32,732 nt of DNA from Bacteroidales bacterium (GTDB taxonomy: Bacteria > Bacteroidota > Bacteroidia > Bacteroidales > Marinilabiliaceae), in assembly GCA_012838865.1 (NCBI GenBank), contig DUOK01000122.1, positions 1 through 32,732 on the forward strand. Reading direction: 5' to 3'. Positions within the stretch are counted from its first letter, which is position 1, and the number at the start of each line of letters is the position of its first letter. Position numbers and translations under genes: made by a program. The notes below the pieces were generated by a model. The model had not been told where the DNA came from. It saw nothing but the letters and a program-made list of their open reading frames with translations, and made no database searches. Below, in pieces: positions 32,172 to 32,732 of the stretch.

Positions 32172-32732
32172 GTGAGTAAGACCCTGAAAGAGCTGATAGC
32201 AGAAGGTGAACACCAACAGCAGGATTTCAAATACGCCATAAACGACTCCAAAAAAATTGCCCGTTCGCTGGCGGCCTTCGCCAACACAGATGGAGGCAGG
32301 TTGCTGGTCGGCGTTAAGGACAACGGCAGAGTGGCGGGCGTAGCTTCGGATGAAGAGTATTACATGGTAGAGGCAGCAGCCAATATGTATTGCAAGCCCC
32401 CGGTGCCTTTCGAAACCAGTATTTGGGAAGAAGACGGAAAAACCGTGTTGGAAGTAGTGGTTCCCAGGAGTGGACAAAAGCCCCACAAAGCACCGGCCAA
32501 GGACGGCAGCTATAAGGTTTATGTGCGCGTCAACGACCAAAACATCCTGGCCAATGGGGTACTGCTCAAGGTCTGGGCCCGACAAAAACGGAAGCAGGGG
32601 ACCTACCTCAAAATGACCCAGGCCGAAAATATTTTACTCTCGCACCTCTCTGAGCATCCCGCCATAAGCATGAGTGGCTTTCAGCGACTGGCGGGCATCA
32701 ACCGCTGGACAGCCGAAAAAATCATCGTCAAC
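32172..32732 (+). CDS. AlbA_2 (Schlafen-like) domain protein, 3' end outside window
   Basis: 187 residues visible, starting at GTG 32172 with AAAGGA before it. The N-terminal EGEHQQQDFKYAINDSKKIA and SLAAFANTDGGRLLVGVKDN are the hallmark of the AlbA_2/Schlafen AlbA_2 domain (often annotated as putative ATP-binding or transcriptional regulator), followed by PHKAPAKDGSYKVYVRVNDQ. The final visible part (MTQAENILLSHLSEHPAISM, then FQRLAGINRWTAEKIIVN) looks like the start of a winged-helix domain. Nucleic-acid or ATP binding is known or proposed for the family; the role here is unknown. It is divergent from the kinase gene, with a 108-base gap. Confidence 0.82.
   Translation, partial: MSKTLKELIAEGEHQQQDFKYAINDSKKIARSLAAFANTDGGRLLVGVKDNGRVAGVASDEEYYMVEAAANMYCKPPVPFETSIWEEDGKTVLEVVVPRSGQKPHKAPAKDGSYKVYVRVNDQNILANGVLLKVWARQKRKQGTYLKMTQAENILLSHLSEHPAISMSGFQRLAGINRWTAEKIIVN

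Noticed and set aside
32064-32585. N-terminal extension of the propeller kinase open frame (174 codons)
   Set aside because: It overlaps the AlbA_2 gene on the other strand, has no domain, and the signal peptide begins at the ATG at 32063.

Overview
The window looks like a chromosome segment of a member of the Bacteroidota, with moderately high GC for that phylum. The evidence is a carboxypeptidase-regulatory TonB receptor, a Reg_prop/Y_Y_Y sensor kinase, a LytS/LytTR pair, OMPs ending in Phe, a futalosine-independent menaquinone operon, and several TAnnTTTG-type -7 boxes, some with TTTG about 20 nt upstream. I do not assign a species. No rRNA, tRNA, CRISPR array, complete insertion sequence or prophage was seen.

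Layout. 1-444: 3' end of a phytoene synthase. 454-983: a ParE/RelE toxin-antitoxin pair (minus strand) lying between two copies of a 44-bp sequence that covers the 3' ends of both neighbouring genes. 1093-3142: a minus-strand pair, a LiaF-like membrane protein followed by an Omp85-type outer-membrane protein. 3284-6682: a likely metal-uptake locus (TonB receptor, small Cys/His exported protein, DUF4625 lipoprotein) closed by a terminator. 6824-10459: menF-menD-menB. 10620-12161: GNAT/nitrilase fusion preceded by short repeats. 12158-12870: decayed MFS transporter. 12915-18622 (minus): trkH, a 5-methylcytosine rRNA methyltransferase, a 37-kDa nucleoid-associated protein and a cytoplasmic GH13 enzyme. 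18739-21711: a very large exported HExxH protease/propeller/beta-barrel protein. 21721-22983 (minus): metallophosphoesterase with an internal Tat-like signal.

23241-25127 encodes a LytS-type kinase and its LytTR regulator. 25162-28352 is a hemerythrin cluster: two divergent DUF438-hemerythrin-PAS paralogues around a shared control region rich in inverted repeats, plus a DUF1858/DUF2249 protein. This suggests sensing or repair linked to oxygen, nitric oxide or iron. 28359-32063 (minus) is a periplasmic-propeller histidine kinase, and the window ends inside an AlbA_2-domain protein (32172 onward).

The strongest candidates for something little described are the divergent hemerythrin-PAS pair with its structured control region, the protease-propeller-barrel protein, the metallophosphoesterase predicted to use both Sec and Tat, and the toxin-antitoxin insertion at the overlapping ends of two convergent genes. 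All family calls come from reading motifs by eye; no database search was possible.
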